Made by a program: the position numbers and the translations under genes
Assembly: GCF_013409305.1 (NCBI RefSeq)
Contig: NZ_JACBZJ010000001.1
Location: 2,108,001-2,172,000 of the forward strand
DNA length: 64,000 nt
Direction: 5' to 3'
Source of the DNA: Cellulomonas soli
GTDB lineage: Bacteria > Actinomycetota > Actinomycetes > Actinomycetales > Cellulomonadaceae
Part shown: positions 1 through 8,765 of the stretch, in pieces
How positions within the stretch are numbered: the stretch's first letter is position 1
How the letters are laid out: each line of letters starts with the position of its first letter
Notes under the pieces: generated by a model
What the model was told of the DNA's origin: nothing
The model's input: only the letters and a program-made list of their open reading frames with translations
Database searches by the model: none

Positions 1-333
1 CCGGGCCTGCCGGCACAGCATGTGCACCTCGAGGACCTCGGGCGGGCAGTCCGCCAGCCGGATCTCACCGCGCCGCACCCGGGAGATGACGGAGTCCTCG
101 CGGTACGTGCTGAACACCGAGTCGATGCGCCGCAGCTCGGTGAACGCGTCGGCGACGGCCCGCGCGGTGAGCGGGGCCTCGGCCATCGGGCCGCGCACGT
201 GGATGCTGATCGGCATCCCCATGATCTGCTCGACCCACGCACGGCGCGGGACCTCCGCGGCGGCGGGGACGGACGGCACGGGCTCGGTCGGCGGGAGCTC
301 GACCGGGCGACGTTCGGTGGTGGAGAGGGTCAT
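1..333 (-). CDS. apbE: FAD:protein FMN transferase ApbE, partial (N-terminal 111 residues)
   Basis: This is the N-terminal part of a flavin transferase that runs off the left edge of the window. The minus strand is open from an ATG at 333 down to base 1. ApbE enzymes attach FMN from FAD to a threonine of a target protein. The visible peptide has the family's early signatures MGMPISI (near residue 42) and FSTYREDSVISR (near residue 80). It lies last in a minus-strand operon behind an FMN-binding-domain protein, its probable substrate, and a membrane reductase. No signal peptide or lipobox is visible in the first 35 residues, whereas many ApbE proteins are exported, so a cytoplasmic form is inferred. 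The active-site C-terminal half is outside the window. Confidence 0.9.
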   Translation of the reverse strand, partial: MTLSTTERRPVELPPTEPVPSVPAAAEVPRRAWVEQIMGMPISIHVRGPMAEAPLTARAVADAFTELRRIDSVFSTYREDSVISRVRRGEIRLADCPPEVLEVHMLCRQAR

Positions 334-429
334 CACGGTCCTCGTCGTCGTGACGCGGCGGCTGGTGCGGTGGTGCTCATGGTCCCCCGCGATTGTGAGA
401 GGACCATGAGAACCGGACAGAACGGACTG

Positions 430-993
430 TCAGGCTAGCGCCTGATCGATGGCGTCCTGCAGCGATTGGACGTACCCGTTGCTGGTGTAGGTGGCACCGG
501 AGACCAGGTCGATCGACGCGCTCTGCGCCGAGAGGGCCTCGTCGTTCAGGGTGGGGACCGCGTAGGCGTTGATCTGCTTGGACTTCCCGTCCCTGGTCGG
601 GTACGCGATCGCGTCCGAGGACGTGATGGCGCCGCCCGAGACCGTGATCTGCACCTGCACGTCGCCGAAGCGGGTCGACACGGTCGTACCCGTGTACGTG
701 CCGTCGGCCATGCCGGACGAGCTCGTCGTGCCCTGGTCCGCGGAGGAGGTGCTCCCCGAGGAGTCGGTGCTGGTGCCCGCGTCGGTCGTCGGGGCCGACG
801 TCGTCCCGCTGTCCGTGGCGCTGTCCGTCGTGCTGTCCGCGGTGCCGTCCGTGGTGCTGGACGACGAGGAGCTCGCCGAGCCCGTCGAGGTCGTGTCCGC
901 GGTGTCGACGGTCTTGTTGGTGCTGGTCGGGTAGGAGAAGAGGAGGACGAGCCCGCTGAGCGTGCCCATGAAGGCGATGACGATGCGACGCAT
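430..993 (-). CDS. membrane-anchored FMN-binding domain protein (ApbE substrate)
   Basis: This 187-residue protein is predicted to carry covalently bound FMN outside the membrane. Residues 1-22 form a single hydrophobic anchor. Residues about 33-92 are a low-complexity Ser/Thr/Asp/Gly linker. Residues about 95-187 are an FMN_bind domain. The flavinylation motif DLVSGATYTS is at 162-171, and T168 is the expected acceptor in the SGAT core. The domain is the one found in NqrC and RnfG. The start codon is six bases after the stop of the upstream reductase gene, so the two are probably translationally coupled. Role inferred: electron acceptor for the reductase, modified by the downstream ApbE. The final electron acceptor cannot be told from sequence. 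Confidence 0.9.
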   Translation of the reverse strand: MRRIVIAFMGTLSGLVLLFSYPTSTNKTVDTADTTSTGSASSSSSSTTDGTADSTTDSATDSGTTSAPTTDAGTSTDSSGSTSSADQGTTSSSGMADGTYTGTTVSTRFGDVQVQITVSGGAITSSDAIAYPTRDGKSKQINAYAVPTLNDEALSAQSASIDLVSGATYTSNGYVQSLQDAIDQALA

Positions 994-999
994 GATGAC

Positions 1000-2469
1000 C
1001 TACCAGGTGTAGCGCTCGAGGTGGATGGCGGATTCCGGGACGCCCGCGGCGCGCACGTCGGCGACCACCGCATCGGCCCAGCCGTCGGGCCCGCAGACGA
1101 ACACGTCGTGCTCGTCGAGGTCCGGGACGAGGAGCCGCACGGCCTGCGGGCCGGCGACGTGGCCGTACTCCTCGGGGAGCCAGGACGTCCCGGTGCGGGA
1201 GCGGCGTCCGACGAGGGTCACGTGCCGCATGCCGAACTGGTCGGCGAGCCAGGCGGCGTCCTGCAGGAGGGTGCCGTCCTGGTCGTCGCTGAGCCGCTGC
1301 ACGAGCGTGTCGGCGCCCGTGGTCCGGCTCTTCGCGGCGTTGTCGTGCAGCAGGGCCATGACGGGTGCGACACCCGTGCCCGCGGCGAACGCCGCGATCC
1401 GCCGACGCGTGCGGGCGCTGGTCACCATCCGCCCGTAGGGGCCCTCGACGAGCACCCGGGTGCCCGGTCGGAGCGAGGCGATGCGCTCGCCGTCGTCGCC
1501 GTCGATGCCGATGGTGACGCGCAGGCCCGCGGTGGAGGGTGCGGCCGACAGGGACAGCGGGTGCCCGCGGGTCCAGCCGGGCCCGGTGAGGAAGCGCCAC
1601 ACGAAGTACTGGCCCGCCTCGGCGCGCAGGGCCTCCAGGTGGCGCCCGGTGACGTGCACCGTGACGGTGCCCCGACCGGCAGGGACGACGGAGGCGACCT
1701 CGAACCGGTGGCGGGCGGACAGGGCGAGCGGGACGCCGACGCGGTACACGAGGACCAGCACCAGCACGGCGCCGTACAGACCCCACCAGTAGGCGGCGGC
1801 CCAGGGCTGCGCGGTCAGGTCGGTGCCGGTCCACAGCTGGTGCGGCAGCGCGATGCCCACGCCGAGGTAGGCGTACAGGTGCAGCAGGTGCCACGACTCG
1901 TAGCGCATCCGGCGGCGTGCGGCGCGCATCGAGAGCACCACGACCATCGTGATCATCAGCGTGCCGGCCCAGGCGAGGAGCATCCCCGGGTACGTCAGCG
2001 CCATCGACCAGGCCGACTGCACGACGCCCGTGCCGTTGTAGAGGTTCTCGGCGAGGACCAGCGTCACGATGTGCACGAGCAGCAGGTGGAACGAGCTGAA
2101 CCCGACCCACCGGTGCCACTTGGCCAGCCGGTCGGCGCCGTAGGCGCGTTCGATGACGGGCACGCGGGCCATGCCGAGCACCTGCAGCAGGAGCAGGTTC
2201 GACGCCCACAGCCCGGTCAGCCGGCCCAGCGAGCTGAGCGCCTCGGCCGGTCCGGCGACCACGTCCTGCAGACCGCTGTTCGCGACCCACAGGGCGGTCA
2301 CGACGAGCAGGGTGCCCCAGGTGAACATGCCGACGGCGTCCGGCCACCACGCACGCCGGACGGGCGGGCGCAGCCGCACGGGGCGTGCGGCCGCGGCCTG
2401 CCGGGCATCCGCGCGGTCGGCGTACGACGCGGCCGGTGCGGTGCCCGGTCGTGCGGTGGTGGTCGTCAT
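1000..2469 (-). CDS. ferric-reductase-like transmembrane flavocytochrome (FAD/NAD(P)H-binding)
   Basis: This 489-residue protein combines a ferric-reductase-like membrane domain (about residues 40-235) with a cytoplasmic ferredoxin-reductase-type FAD/NAD(P)H module (about 245-489). About six hydrophobic segments are visible. His residues that could bind two b haems occur in HRWVGFSSFHLLLVH and SWHLLHLYAYLG. The reductase part has the FAD-contact stretch HPLSLSAAP, the nucleotide-binding GTGVAP and the C-terminal VFVCGPDGW. The ATG at 2469 is chosen because AGGAGG precedes it by six bases; a longer reading frame to 2622 lacks a ribosome-binding site. It heads an operon with the FMN-binding protein and apbE. 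Inferred role: moving electrons from cytoplasmic NAD(P)H across the membrane to extracytoplasmic FMN. Confidence 0.88.
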   Translation of the reverse strand: MTTTTARPGTAPAASYADRADARQAAAARPVRLRPPVRRAWWPDAVGMFTWGTLLVVTALWVANSGLQDVVAGPAEALSSLGRLTGLWASNLLLLQVLGMARVPVIERAYGADRLAKWHRWVGFSSFHLLLVHIVTLVLAENLYNGTGVVQSAWSMALTYPGMLLAWAGTLMITMVVVLSMRAARRRMRYESWHLLHLYAYLGVGIALPHQLWTGTDLTAQPWAAAYWWGLYGAVLVLVLVYRVGVPLALSARHRFEVASVVPAGRGTVTVHVTGRHLEALRAEAGQYFVWRFLTGPGWTRGHPLSLSAAPSTAGLRVTIGIDGDDGERIASLRPGTRVLVEGPYGRMVTSARTRRRIAAFAAGTGVAPVMALLHDNAAKSRTTGADTLVQRLSDDQDGTLLQDAAWLADQFGMRHVTLVGRRSRTGTSWLPEEYGHVAGPQAVRLLVPDLDEHDVFVCGPDGWADAVVADVRAAGVPESAIHLERYTW

Positions 2470-2751
2470 CTCGCTCCTCCTACGGTCGACCTCGGGGGGT
2501 CGTGATGACCACGGTGACGGTCGGACCTGAGGGAACTCTGAGAAGAGCCGGTGCGTAGTCCCAGCAGCGGCACCGGTGCGCACGAGCGGGACGGTCCCGT
2601 GCTGCTGCGTGGGGACGCGCACTCAGGGTCCGCTCAGGGTGGCGTCGTCCGTCCGGTGGACCCGCGTCGGCCCGTGGTCGCAGCGCCCCGCGCACCAGGT
2701 GGGTCCCGCGGGCCGACGCGCGCCGGCACCCCGCCGACGGACGCTGACGGC

Positions 2752-3510
2752 ATGAGTGCACCGAGCCCGATCCCCACCGCCGACCTGCCCGTCCCGAACC
2801 TCTCGGGGGCCGCACCCACGGCACCGGCCCCGGGGGTCGCACCTGCACGGCTGCGCGCCCGCGGCCTGGTCAAGCGGTTCGGCACGACGACCGCGCTGGC
2901 CGGCGTCGACGTCGACCTCGGCGAGGGGCAGTCGTTGGCCGTCATGGGCCCCTCGGGCTCGGGCAAGTCGACGCTCCTGCACTGCCTGGCCGGGATCCTG
3001 CGGCCCGACGAGGGCAGCGTCGTGCTGCGCGACCGTGACGTCTCGGCACTCGGGGAGCGGGAGCGCTCGCTGCTGCGCCGCCGGCACTACGGCTTCGTCT
3101 TCCAGTTCGGCCAGCTGCTGTCCGAGCTGCCCGCGGTGGAGAACGTCGCCCTGCCCTCGATGCTGCTCGGCACGCCGCGCCGCGAGGCGATCGACGTCGC
3201 GACCCAGTGGCTCGCCTCGCTCGGCCTGGCAGGCATGGAGGGTCGGCGTCCCGGCGAGCTGTCCGGCGGCCAGGCGCAGCGGGTCGCCGTCGCCCGCGCA
3301 CTCATCACCGGCCCCGACGTGGTCTTCGCGGACGAGCCGACCGGCGCCCTCGACCAGGCGACCGGCCAGGAGGTCATGCGGATCCTCACCGAGACGACGC
3401 GTCGCGCCGGGGCCTCGCTCGTCGTCGTCACGCACGACGCGCAGGTCGCCGCCTGGTGCGACCGTCGCATCGAGGTCCGTGACGGCCTCGTCGTCGGGGG
3501 TGCGGCATGA
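2752..3510 (+). CDS. ABC transporter ATP-binding protein (LolD/MacB/BceA type)
   Basis: This 252-residue ATPase pairs with the FtsX-like permease that follows. It has Walker A GPSGSGKST, Q-loop FVFQFGQLL, signature LSGGQAQRVAVARAL, Walker B VVFADEPTGALD and the H-loop VVVTHD. The ADEPTGALD form is typical of LolD/MacB/BceA ATPases, which drive mechanotransmission, lipoprotein release or antimicrobial-peptide resistance rather than classic import. The ATG at 2752 is chosen over upstream in-frame codons. It has no Shine-Dalgarno but a GACGCT box six bases upstream, so transcription may be leaderless. About 28 residues precede the conserved domain, an Ala/Pro-rich extension. The stop overlaps the next start as ATGA. 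The substrate is unknown. Confidence 0.9.
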   Translation: MSAPSPIPTADLPVPNLSGAAPTAPAPGVAPARLRARGLVKRFGTTTALAGVDVDLGEGQSLAVMGPSGSGKSTLLHCLAGILRPDEGSVVLRDRDVSALGERERSLLRRRHYGFVFQFGQLLSELPAVENVALPSMLLGTPRREAIDVATQWLASLGLAGMEGRRPGELSGGQAQRVAVARALITGPDVVFADEPTGALDQATGQEVMRILTETTRRAGASLVVVTHDAQVAAWCDRRIEVRDGLVVGGAA

Positions 3511-4871
3511 ACGCCATGAACCCCGTGCTGGCGCTCGCCCCGCGCCTGCAACGAGCCGGCGGGCGCGACGCCCGGATCGTCACCGGGCTCGCGGTCACCG
3601 CGTTCGCCGTGTCGACCGCGCTCACGCTGTCGGTCGTCGGCGGCCTGCTCGGCTTCGTGCACCGCACCCAGCACCCGACCAGCCGGTTCCTCGAGGACGT
3701 CGGCGACGCGTACGTGCTGTTCGCGTGGACGGCGCTCGTGCTGCTCGTCGTGCCGCTCGTGACGCTCGGCGGTGCCGCGGCCCGGCTGGGGGTGTCCCGG
3801 CGCGACGCCCGGCTGGCCACGCTGCGGCTGCTCGGCGCGACCCCGCGCGAGGTCGTCGGGCTCACGCTCGTCGAGACCGTCGGCCAGGGGCTGGTCGGTG
3901 CGGTCGTCGGCACGCTCCTCTACGCCGCGCTGCTGCCCCTGTGGGCGCTGGTGCCGTTCCAGGGCACGACGTTCACGGTCGGCGAGCTGTGGGTCGGCTG
4001 GCAGGGGGTGCTGGGCGCGCTCGTCGTCGTGCCGCTGCTCGCCCTCGTCTCCGGTGCGGTGTCCCTGCGGCGGGTGACCGTCTCGCCGCTCGGGGTCGCC
4101 CGACGGCAGACGCCCCCGGGCCTGAGCGCGCTCCGGCTCGTCCTCGCGCTCGTCGCGACGGGAGCCTTCATGGTCGTCTCGGCGACGCTCGGCATGTGGG
4201 GCGCGGCCGCGGTCATCCTGCTGGTCGTGATGCTGGCCGTCGCGTTCGCCACGCTCAACGCCCTCGGGCCGTGGACGCTCGGCCTGCTCGGCCGGGTCCT
4301 GCTGCGCCGCGCGACCACCCCGGCCCGCCTGCTGGCCGCCCGCCGCCTGCTCGACGACCCGCGCGCCACCTGGCGGGTGGTCGGCGGCCTCGGGCTGGCC
4401 GGGTTCGTCGCCGGGGCGCTCGCGGTCGTGCCCGCCCTCTCGGTGGGTCAGAACGTGGACGCGGAGGGCCGGCTGCTGTTCGACGACATCGTCACCGGTG
4501 CGATGCTCACGCTCGTCATCACGTTCCTCGTCGCGGCGGCGTCGGCCGGCATCGCGCAGGCGGCCTCGGTGCTCGACCGGCGGCGGGAGTACGCGCTCGC
4601 CGACCTGGCGGGTGTTCCCGTCGAGCTGCTCGACGCGGTCCGGCGACGTGAGGTGCTCGTGCCGCTGCTCGCCGTCGGCGTCGGGTCGGCCGCGCTCGCG
4701 CTGGTCATGCTGCTGCCGCTGTTCGGGCTGGCGGCCGTGCAGTCCCCGGGCGGCCTGCTCCTGCTGCTGGGCTGCCTGGTCGGCGGGGTCGCGCTCGTGG
4801 TCGCGGCCACCGAGACGAGCCGGCCGCTGCTGCGCTCGGTGCTCGCGACCACGGTCGTGCGCGCCGACTGA
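3507..4871 (+). CDS. FtsX-like ABC transporter permease
   Basis: This 454-residue integral membrane protein overlaps the ATPase gene by four bases, so the pair forms one transporter. It shows an N-terminal transmembrane helix (about 27-50) and two clusters of membrane segments. Each cluster is followed by the LGATPREV-type coupling stretch of FtsX-family permeases (LRLLGATPREVVGLTLVE near residue 110, and LADLAGVPVELLDAVRRRE near 370). No large extracytoplasmic domain is present, unlike MacB. Families of this build include BceB-like resistance transporters and unassigned actinobacterial exporters. No sensor kinase or response regulator is adjacent, so a peptide-sensing role is not supported. 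Confidence 0.85.
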   Translation: MNAMNPVLALAPRLQRAGGRDARIVTGLAVTAFAVSTALTLSVVGGLLGFVHRTQHPTSRFLEDVGDAYVLFAWTALVLLVVPLVTLGGAAARLGVSRRDARLATLRLLGATPREVVGLTLVETVGQGLVGAVVGTLLYAALLPLWALVPFQGTTFTVGELWVGWQGVLGALVVVPLLALVSGAVSLRRVTVSPLGVARRQTPPGLSALRLVLALVATGAFMVVSATLGMWGAAAVILLVVMLAVAFATLNALGPWTLGLLGRVLLRRATTPARLLAARRLLDDPRATWRVVGGLGLAGFVAGALAVVPALSVGQNVDAEGRLLFDDIVTGAMLTLVITFLVAAASAGIAQAASVLDRRREYALADLAGVPVELLDAVRRREVLVPLLAVGVGSAALALVMLLPLFGLAAVQSPGGLLLLLGCLVGGVALVVAATETSRPLLRSVLATTVVRAD

Positions 4872-4877
4872 CGGTGG

Positions 4878-5396
4878 TCAGGCGGTGCCGGTGCGCAGCG
4901 CGAGCCGGGTGAACGTCTGCTCGGCACCGGTCTCGCGCTTGAGCCGGCGCACCAGGTGGTCGATCGCGGCGGGGTCGGCGACGAGAGCGTGCAGCAGGTA
5001 GTCGTACCCGCCCGTCACGTGCACGGCGTCGAGCACCTCCGGGAAGCCCGGCGGCCGGTGCAGGCGGTCGAGGAACTCCTCGCTCGCACCCGGGGCCAGG
5101 CGCACCTCGACGAACACCTCCAGCGGGTGCCCCGCAGTCGTGGCGGAGGCACCATCGAGGGGACGACCCGGTCCGATGGCCGAGGGGGGCACCGGACCGG
5201 GTCGTACCCCGCCGACCTGCGCGGCCGTGTGCGCGGTGACGACGGTGAACCCGCGGATCGTCCCGTCGCGCTGCAGCGCCCGCACCCGGGCCGAGGCGGC
5301 GTTCGCGGACAGGCCGACGCGGCGGCCCAGCTCACGGAAGGGCAACCGCGCATCCGCGGTCAGCTCGCGCAGGATCGCGCGGTCGAGGTCGTCCAC
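4878..5396 (-). CDS. Lrp/AsnC family transcriptional regulator
   Basis: This 172-residue regulator has an N-terminal AsnC-type winged helix (opening VDDLDRAILRELTADARL; recognition region RVGLSANAASARVRALQRDG) and a C-terminal RAM ligand-binding domain (from about residue 95, with HVTGGYDYLLHALV). Between them is an unusual Gly/Pro-rich insertion of about 30 residues, which explains the length above the usual ~150. The GTG at 5396 is chosen because the conserved domain begins there; GATGAT lies six bases upstream and no Shine-Dalgarno is visible. It is divergent from a LysE-type exporter gene 80 bases away. That pairing is typical of regulators that switch on an amino-acid exporter when its substrate accumulates. 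This role is inferred. Confidence 0.87.
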   Translation of the reverse strand: MDDLDRAILRELTADARLPFRELGRRVGLSANAASARVRALQRDGTIRGFTVVTAHTAAQVGGVRPGPVPPSAIGPGRPLDGASATTAGHPLEVFVEVRLAPGASEEFLDRLHRPPGFPEVLDAVHVTGGYDYLLHALVADPAAIDHLVRRLKRETGAEQTFTRLALRTGTA

Positions 5397-5476
5397 ACGG
5401 CGATCATCGCAGTGCACCGAACGGATGCGCAGGACGAGGGTGCTCCGGGCTGCTCGTCCCGGCAGCATCGGCCGGC

Positions 5477-6247
5477 ATGGGCACCCTCCTCCTCACCGCC
5501 GGGACCGTGCCCGCGCTCGTCGTCGGCCTGCTCGCCGGCCTCGCCGTCGCGGTACCGGTCGGCCCGGTCGGCGTGCTCCTGCTGCGCGAAGGCCTGCTGC
5601 GCGGCACCCGGGTCGCGGTCGGGGCCGCGCTCGGCGTCGCGACCGTCGACGCGACGTACGCGCTCGTCGCGGTGCTGGTCGGCGTCCCGGTCGGGCGGGC
5701 GGTCGAGGCGCACGCCGACCTGGTCCGGCTGGGCAGCGCGGGCGTCCTGCTGGCCGTCGGGCTCGCCGGGGTCGCGGGCGCCCTGCGCGCCCGGCACCTC
5801 GCCGGCGGCCCGGCCGCGCGTCCTCGGGCGGACCCGGACCCGGACCCGGATCGCACGGGTGCCGACGCGGCTGGTCCTGCCGGCTCGACCCCCGCGGTCG
5901 CGCCCGGACCCGCCGGCGTGCGGGCGTCGCGGCGTGCCTACGCCCGGTTCGTGGCCCTCACCGCCGTCAACCCGACGACAGCCGTCACGTTCGCCACGGT
6001 CGCTGTCGGTGCCGTCGCGGGCCTGGCCGGCGTCTCGGGTGCTGCTGCGACGACCGGCCGCCCCGGCCTCGCGGTCGGTGCGGCCTTCGTGGTCGGGGTC
6101 GCCGTCGCCTCGGCGGCCTGGCAGCTGCTGCTCGCCGTCGGAGGAGGGCTGCTCGGAGGTCGGCTCGCCGAGCGGGGCCGCACCGCCCTGTCGGTCGGCG
6201 GCAGCGTGGTCGTCGTGGGGCTCGCGGCAGCCCTCGCGCTCGGCTGA
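5477..6247 (+). CDS. LysE/RhtB-type amino-acid exporter family protein
   Basis: This 256-residue membrane protein opens with the LysE-family arrangement, a first helix with the PVGPVGVLLLREGLLRG stretch near residues 32-48. About six hydrophobic segments follow, and a longer-than-usual Pro/Asp/Gly cytoplasmic loop (residues about 110-155). The second half has YARFVALTAVNPTTAVTF, where the Asn-Pro motif is characteristic. LysE-type carriers export basic or other amino acids by proton exchange. The divergent Lrp-type regulator at 4878-5396 supports amino-acid export, but the substrate cannot be assigned. No ribosome-binding site is evident, and the mRNA may be leaderless or nearly so. Confidence 0.82.
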   Translation: MGTLLLTAGTVPALVVGLLAGLAVAVPVGPVGVLLLREGLLRGTRVAVGAALGVATVDATYALVAVLVGVPVGRAVEAHADLVRLGSAGVLLAVGLAGVAGALRARHLAGGPAARPRADPDPDPDRTGADAAGPAGSTPAVAPGPAGVRASRRAYARFVALTAVNPTTAVTFATVAVGAVAGLAGVSGAAATTGRPGLAVGAAFVVGVAVASAAWQLLLAVGGGLLGGRLAERGRTALSVGGSVVVVGLAAALALG

Positions 6248-6289
6248 TCCCGGGCCAGGGAGGGGTCGGCGACCGTCGGTGCGGGCGTC

Positions 6290-6295
6290 TAGGGT
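6290..6295 (+). promoter_or_regulatory. leaderless -10 element of dnaX
   Basis: TAGGGT lies seven bases before the GTG start of dnaX and no Shine-Dalgarno is present, so the transcript probably begins at or beside the start codon. Confidence 0.6.
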
Positions 6296-6302
6296 TCGGT
6301 GC

Positions 6303-8654
6303 GTGACGACAGCCCTGTACCGCCGCTACCGGCCCGACTCGTTCGCCGAGGTGATCGGGCAGGACCACGTCACCGCGCCCCTGCGGCAGGCGCTGCGCAG
6401 CGGTCAGGTCAACCACGCCTACCTGTTCTCCGGCCCGCGCGGCTGCGGCAAGACGACCTCGGCACGCATCCTGGCCCGCTGCCTCAACTGCGAGCAGGGC
6501 CCCACCGACACCCCGTGCGGCACGTGCCCGTCGTGCGTCGAGCTGGCCCGCGGCGGCCCCGGCAGCCTCGACGTGGTCGAGATCGACGCGGCCAGCCACG
6601 GTGGCGTCGACGACGCGCGTGACCTGCGTGAGCGCGCCACGTTCGCCCCGGCGCGCGACCGCTACAAGATCTTCATCCTCGACGAGGCCCACATGGTCTC
6701 CAACCAGGGCTTCAACGCGCTGCTGAAGATCGTCGAGGAGCCCCCGCCGCACATCAAGTTCATCTTCGCGACCACCGAGCCGGACAAGGTCATCGGCACG
6801 ATCCGTTCGCGGACGCACCACTACCCGTTCCGGCTCGTCACGCCGGACGTGCTCGTGCCCTACCTCGAGCAGCTGTGCACGACCGAGGGCGTGCAGGTCG
6901 GCTCGGGCGTGCTGCCGCTCGTCGTGCGCGCAGGCGGCGGCTCGGTGCGCGACACCCTCTCGGTGCTCGACCAGCTCATCGCCGGTGCCGGCGCCGAGGG
7001 CCTCGGCTACGAGGGTGCGGTCGACCTGCTGGGCTACACGCACTCCTCCCTGCTCGACGACCTGGTCGAGGCGGTCTCCGCCCGCGACGGCGCCTCGGCG
7101 TTCAAGGTCGTCGACCGCGTCATCTCCACCGGTCACGAGCCGCGCCGCTTCGTCGAGGACCTGCTCGAGCGGCTGCGCGACCTCATCGTCATCGCGGCGT
7201 CCGGCGACTCCGCTGCCGCCGCGCTGCGCGACGTGCCCGCCGACCAGCTCGAACGTATGCGCGCCCAGGCCCTGCACCTCGGCGCGGCCGAGCTGTCCCG
7301 CTCCGCCGACCTGGCCAACGCCGCGCTCACGGAGATGACGGGTGCCACCTCGCCCCGGCTGCACCTCGAGCTCCTCATGGCCCGGCTCCTGCTACCCGCG
7401 GCGGACGACACCCGGGAGGGCCTGGCCGCCCGGCTCGACCGGCTGGAGCGCGGCCTGCCCGCGCCGACCGCTTGGACGGAGCCCGCTGCGGCGGCCGCCC
7501 CTGCTGCACCCGTGACCGAAGCACCCGTGACCGCTGGTCCCCTCGCCGCGGTACCCGCGGAGGTCGCGCCGACCGTCGCCGAGCAGGGGTCCGTCGAGCC
7601 GACCCCCGTCGACCTGCCGACGGACGAGCCGGTCGAGGAGGAGACGCCGTCGCACGAGGCGCCGGTCGAGGCGTCTGCGGAATCCCGGCCCGTCGCGCCA
7701 GCAGCCCCGATCCCTCCTGCCGTCCCCGCCGCGGCTCCCGCCACTCCCGCCCCTGTCGCCACTCCCGCCCCCGCCGCCACTCCGGCCTCTGCCGCGCCGG
7801 CGACGTCGGGCGTGTCCGCCGGTGCGGTCGCTGCCGACACCGAGATGCTGCGTCGTCGCTGGCCCGAGGTGCTCGGCACCCTCAAGGGGCTGCGGGTCGC
7901 CGCGTGGGCGCTCGTCAGCCAGCACGCGCAGGTGCTCGAGCTCGACCAGACCACCCTGCGGCTCGGGTTCGCCCAGCCCGGCCTGGTCACGGCCTTCAAG
8001 GGCTCGGCGCACACCGACGCGGTCGCCCGTGCCCTGCGCGAGACGCTCGGCGTGGACGTGCGGGTCGAGGGCGTGCTCGTCGAACAGGGCCGCGGCCCGG
8101 CCGCACCGGGTGGGTCGCCCGAGCCCCCCGCCGGGAGCGGGAGCCCGGCGTCCGCTGCCCCCGCCTCGCCGCACCGGCAGATGACCTCGGCCGAGGCCGC
8201 GGCCTCCTGGGACACGCCCGCCCCCGCCCGCGCGACCGTACCGGCGGTGCCCCCGGCGGCGTCCGGCCCGGGTGAGGCGGCCCACGCGCGGCGCCCGCAG
8301 GACGGTCCGCCGGACGACGACGAGCCGCCGCTGGCGGAGCCGCCGGACGACGACTGGCACGAGTCCGGTCCGCCCTCGCCGCCCGTGTCCTCCCCGACCC
8401 GGGCGACCGCCGACGCACCGCCGTCTCCTGCTCCGATCTCGCCTGCGCCTGCCAACGTGCCCGCCACCGCACGCGAGCGTGCGATGGCGGCCGTCCGGCG
8501 TGAGCAGGCGGAGCGCCCGCGCGTTCCTATCGAGGAGGACGACCCGTCGCCCGACGACCCGGACATCACGGCGTCCGGCCTGGTCGGTGCACCGCTCGTC
8601 GCGCAGATGCTCGGGGGCACGGTCATCGACGAGCAGCTCGACGACCCGGCCTGA
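6303..8654 (+). CDS. dnaX: DNA polymerase III subunit gamma/tau
   Basis: This 783-residue clamp-loader ATPase subunit loads the sliding clamp at the replication fork. The N-terminal AAA+ part shows Walker A GPRGCGKT at 44-51, a zinc module (CLNC then CGTCPSC, near residues 62-81), Walker B FILDEAHM near 120 and a sensor-1 FATTEPDK. Residues about 400-520 and 600-760 are long Ala/Pro/Glu-rich linkers. Between them is a conserved segment (about 520-600, starting MLRRRWPEVLGTLKGL) of the tau-type C-terminal region. The GTG at 6303 is chosen because the family starts with ALYRRYRP directly after it and a TAGGGT box sits seven bases upstream. In many actinobacteria ybaB/ebfC follows dnaX; here it does not. 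Confidence 0.97.
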   Translation: MTTALYRRYRPDSFAEVIGQDHVTAPLRQALRSGQVNHAYLFSGPRGCGKTTSARILARCLNCEQGPTDTPCGTCPSCVELARGGPGSLDVVEIDAASHGGVDDARDLRERATFAPARDRYKIFILDEAHMVSNQGFNALLKIVEEPPPHIKFIFATTEPDKVIGTIRSRTHHYPFRLVTPDVLVPYLEQLCTTEGVQVGSGVLPLVVRAGGGSVRDTLSVLDQLIAGAGAEGLGYEGAVDLLGYTHSSLLDDLVEAVSARDGASAFKVVDRVISTGHEPRRFVEDLLERLRDLIVIAASGDSAAAALRDVPADQLERMRAQALHLGAAELSRSADLANAALTEMTGATSPRLHLELLMARLLLPAADDTREGLAARLDRLERGLPAPTAWTEPAAAAAPAAPVTEAPVTAGPLAAVPAEVAPTVAEQGSVEPTPVDLPTDEPVEEETPSHEAPVEASAESRPVAPAAPIPPAVPAAAPATPAPVATPAPAATPASAAPATSGVSAGAVAADTEMLRRRWPEVLGTLKGLRVAAWALVSQHAQVLELDQTTLRLGFAQPGLVTAFKGSAHTDAVARALRETLGVDVRVEGVLVEQGRGPAAPGGSPEPPAGSGSPASAAPASPHRQMTSAEAAASWDTPAPARATVPAVPPAASGPGEAAHARRPQDGPPDDDEPPLAEPPDDDWHESGPPSPPVSSPTRATADAPPSPAPISPAPANVPATARERAMAAVRREQAERPRVPIEEDDPSPDDPDITASGLVGAPLVAQMLGGTVIDEQLDDPA

Positions 8655-8765
8655 CCTTCGTCCCGCAGCCTGCCCGTCCGCACCGGCCTACGGTCGACCC
8701 GGCCCGGCTCTGCGGGTCCGATCGGCCCTGCCCGGGTCGACGTCCCGGTCGGCGAGGAGGCACCC

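Noticed and set aside
6875..8275. A second plus-strand frame within dnaX, considered as a programmed frameshift product
   Set aside because: The alternative frame is Arg-rich with no domain, and no slippery A/T-rich heptamer is present near the end of the ATPase domain.
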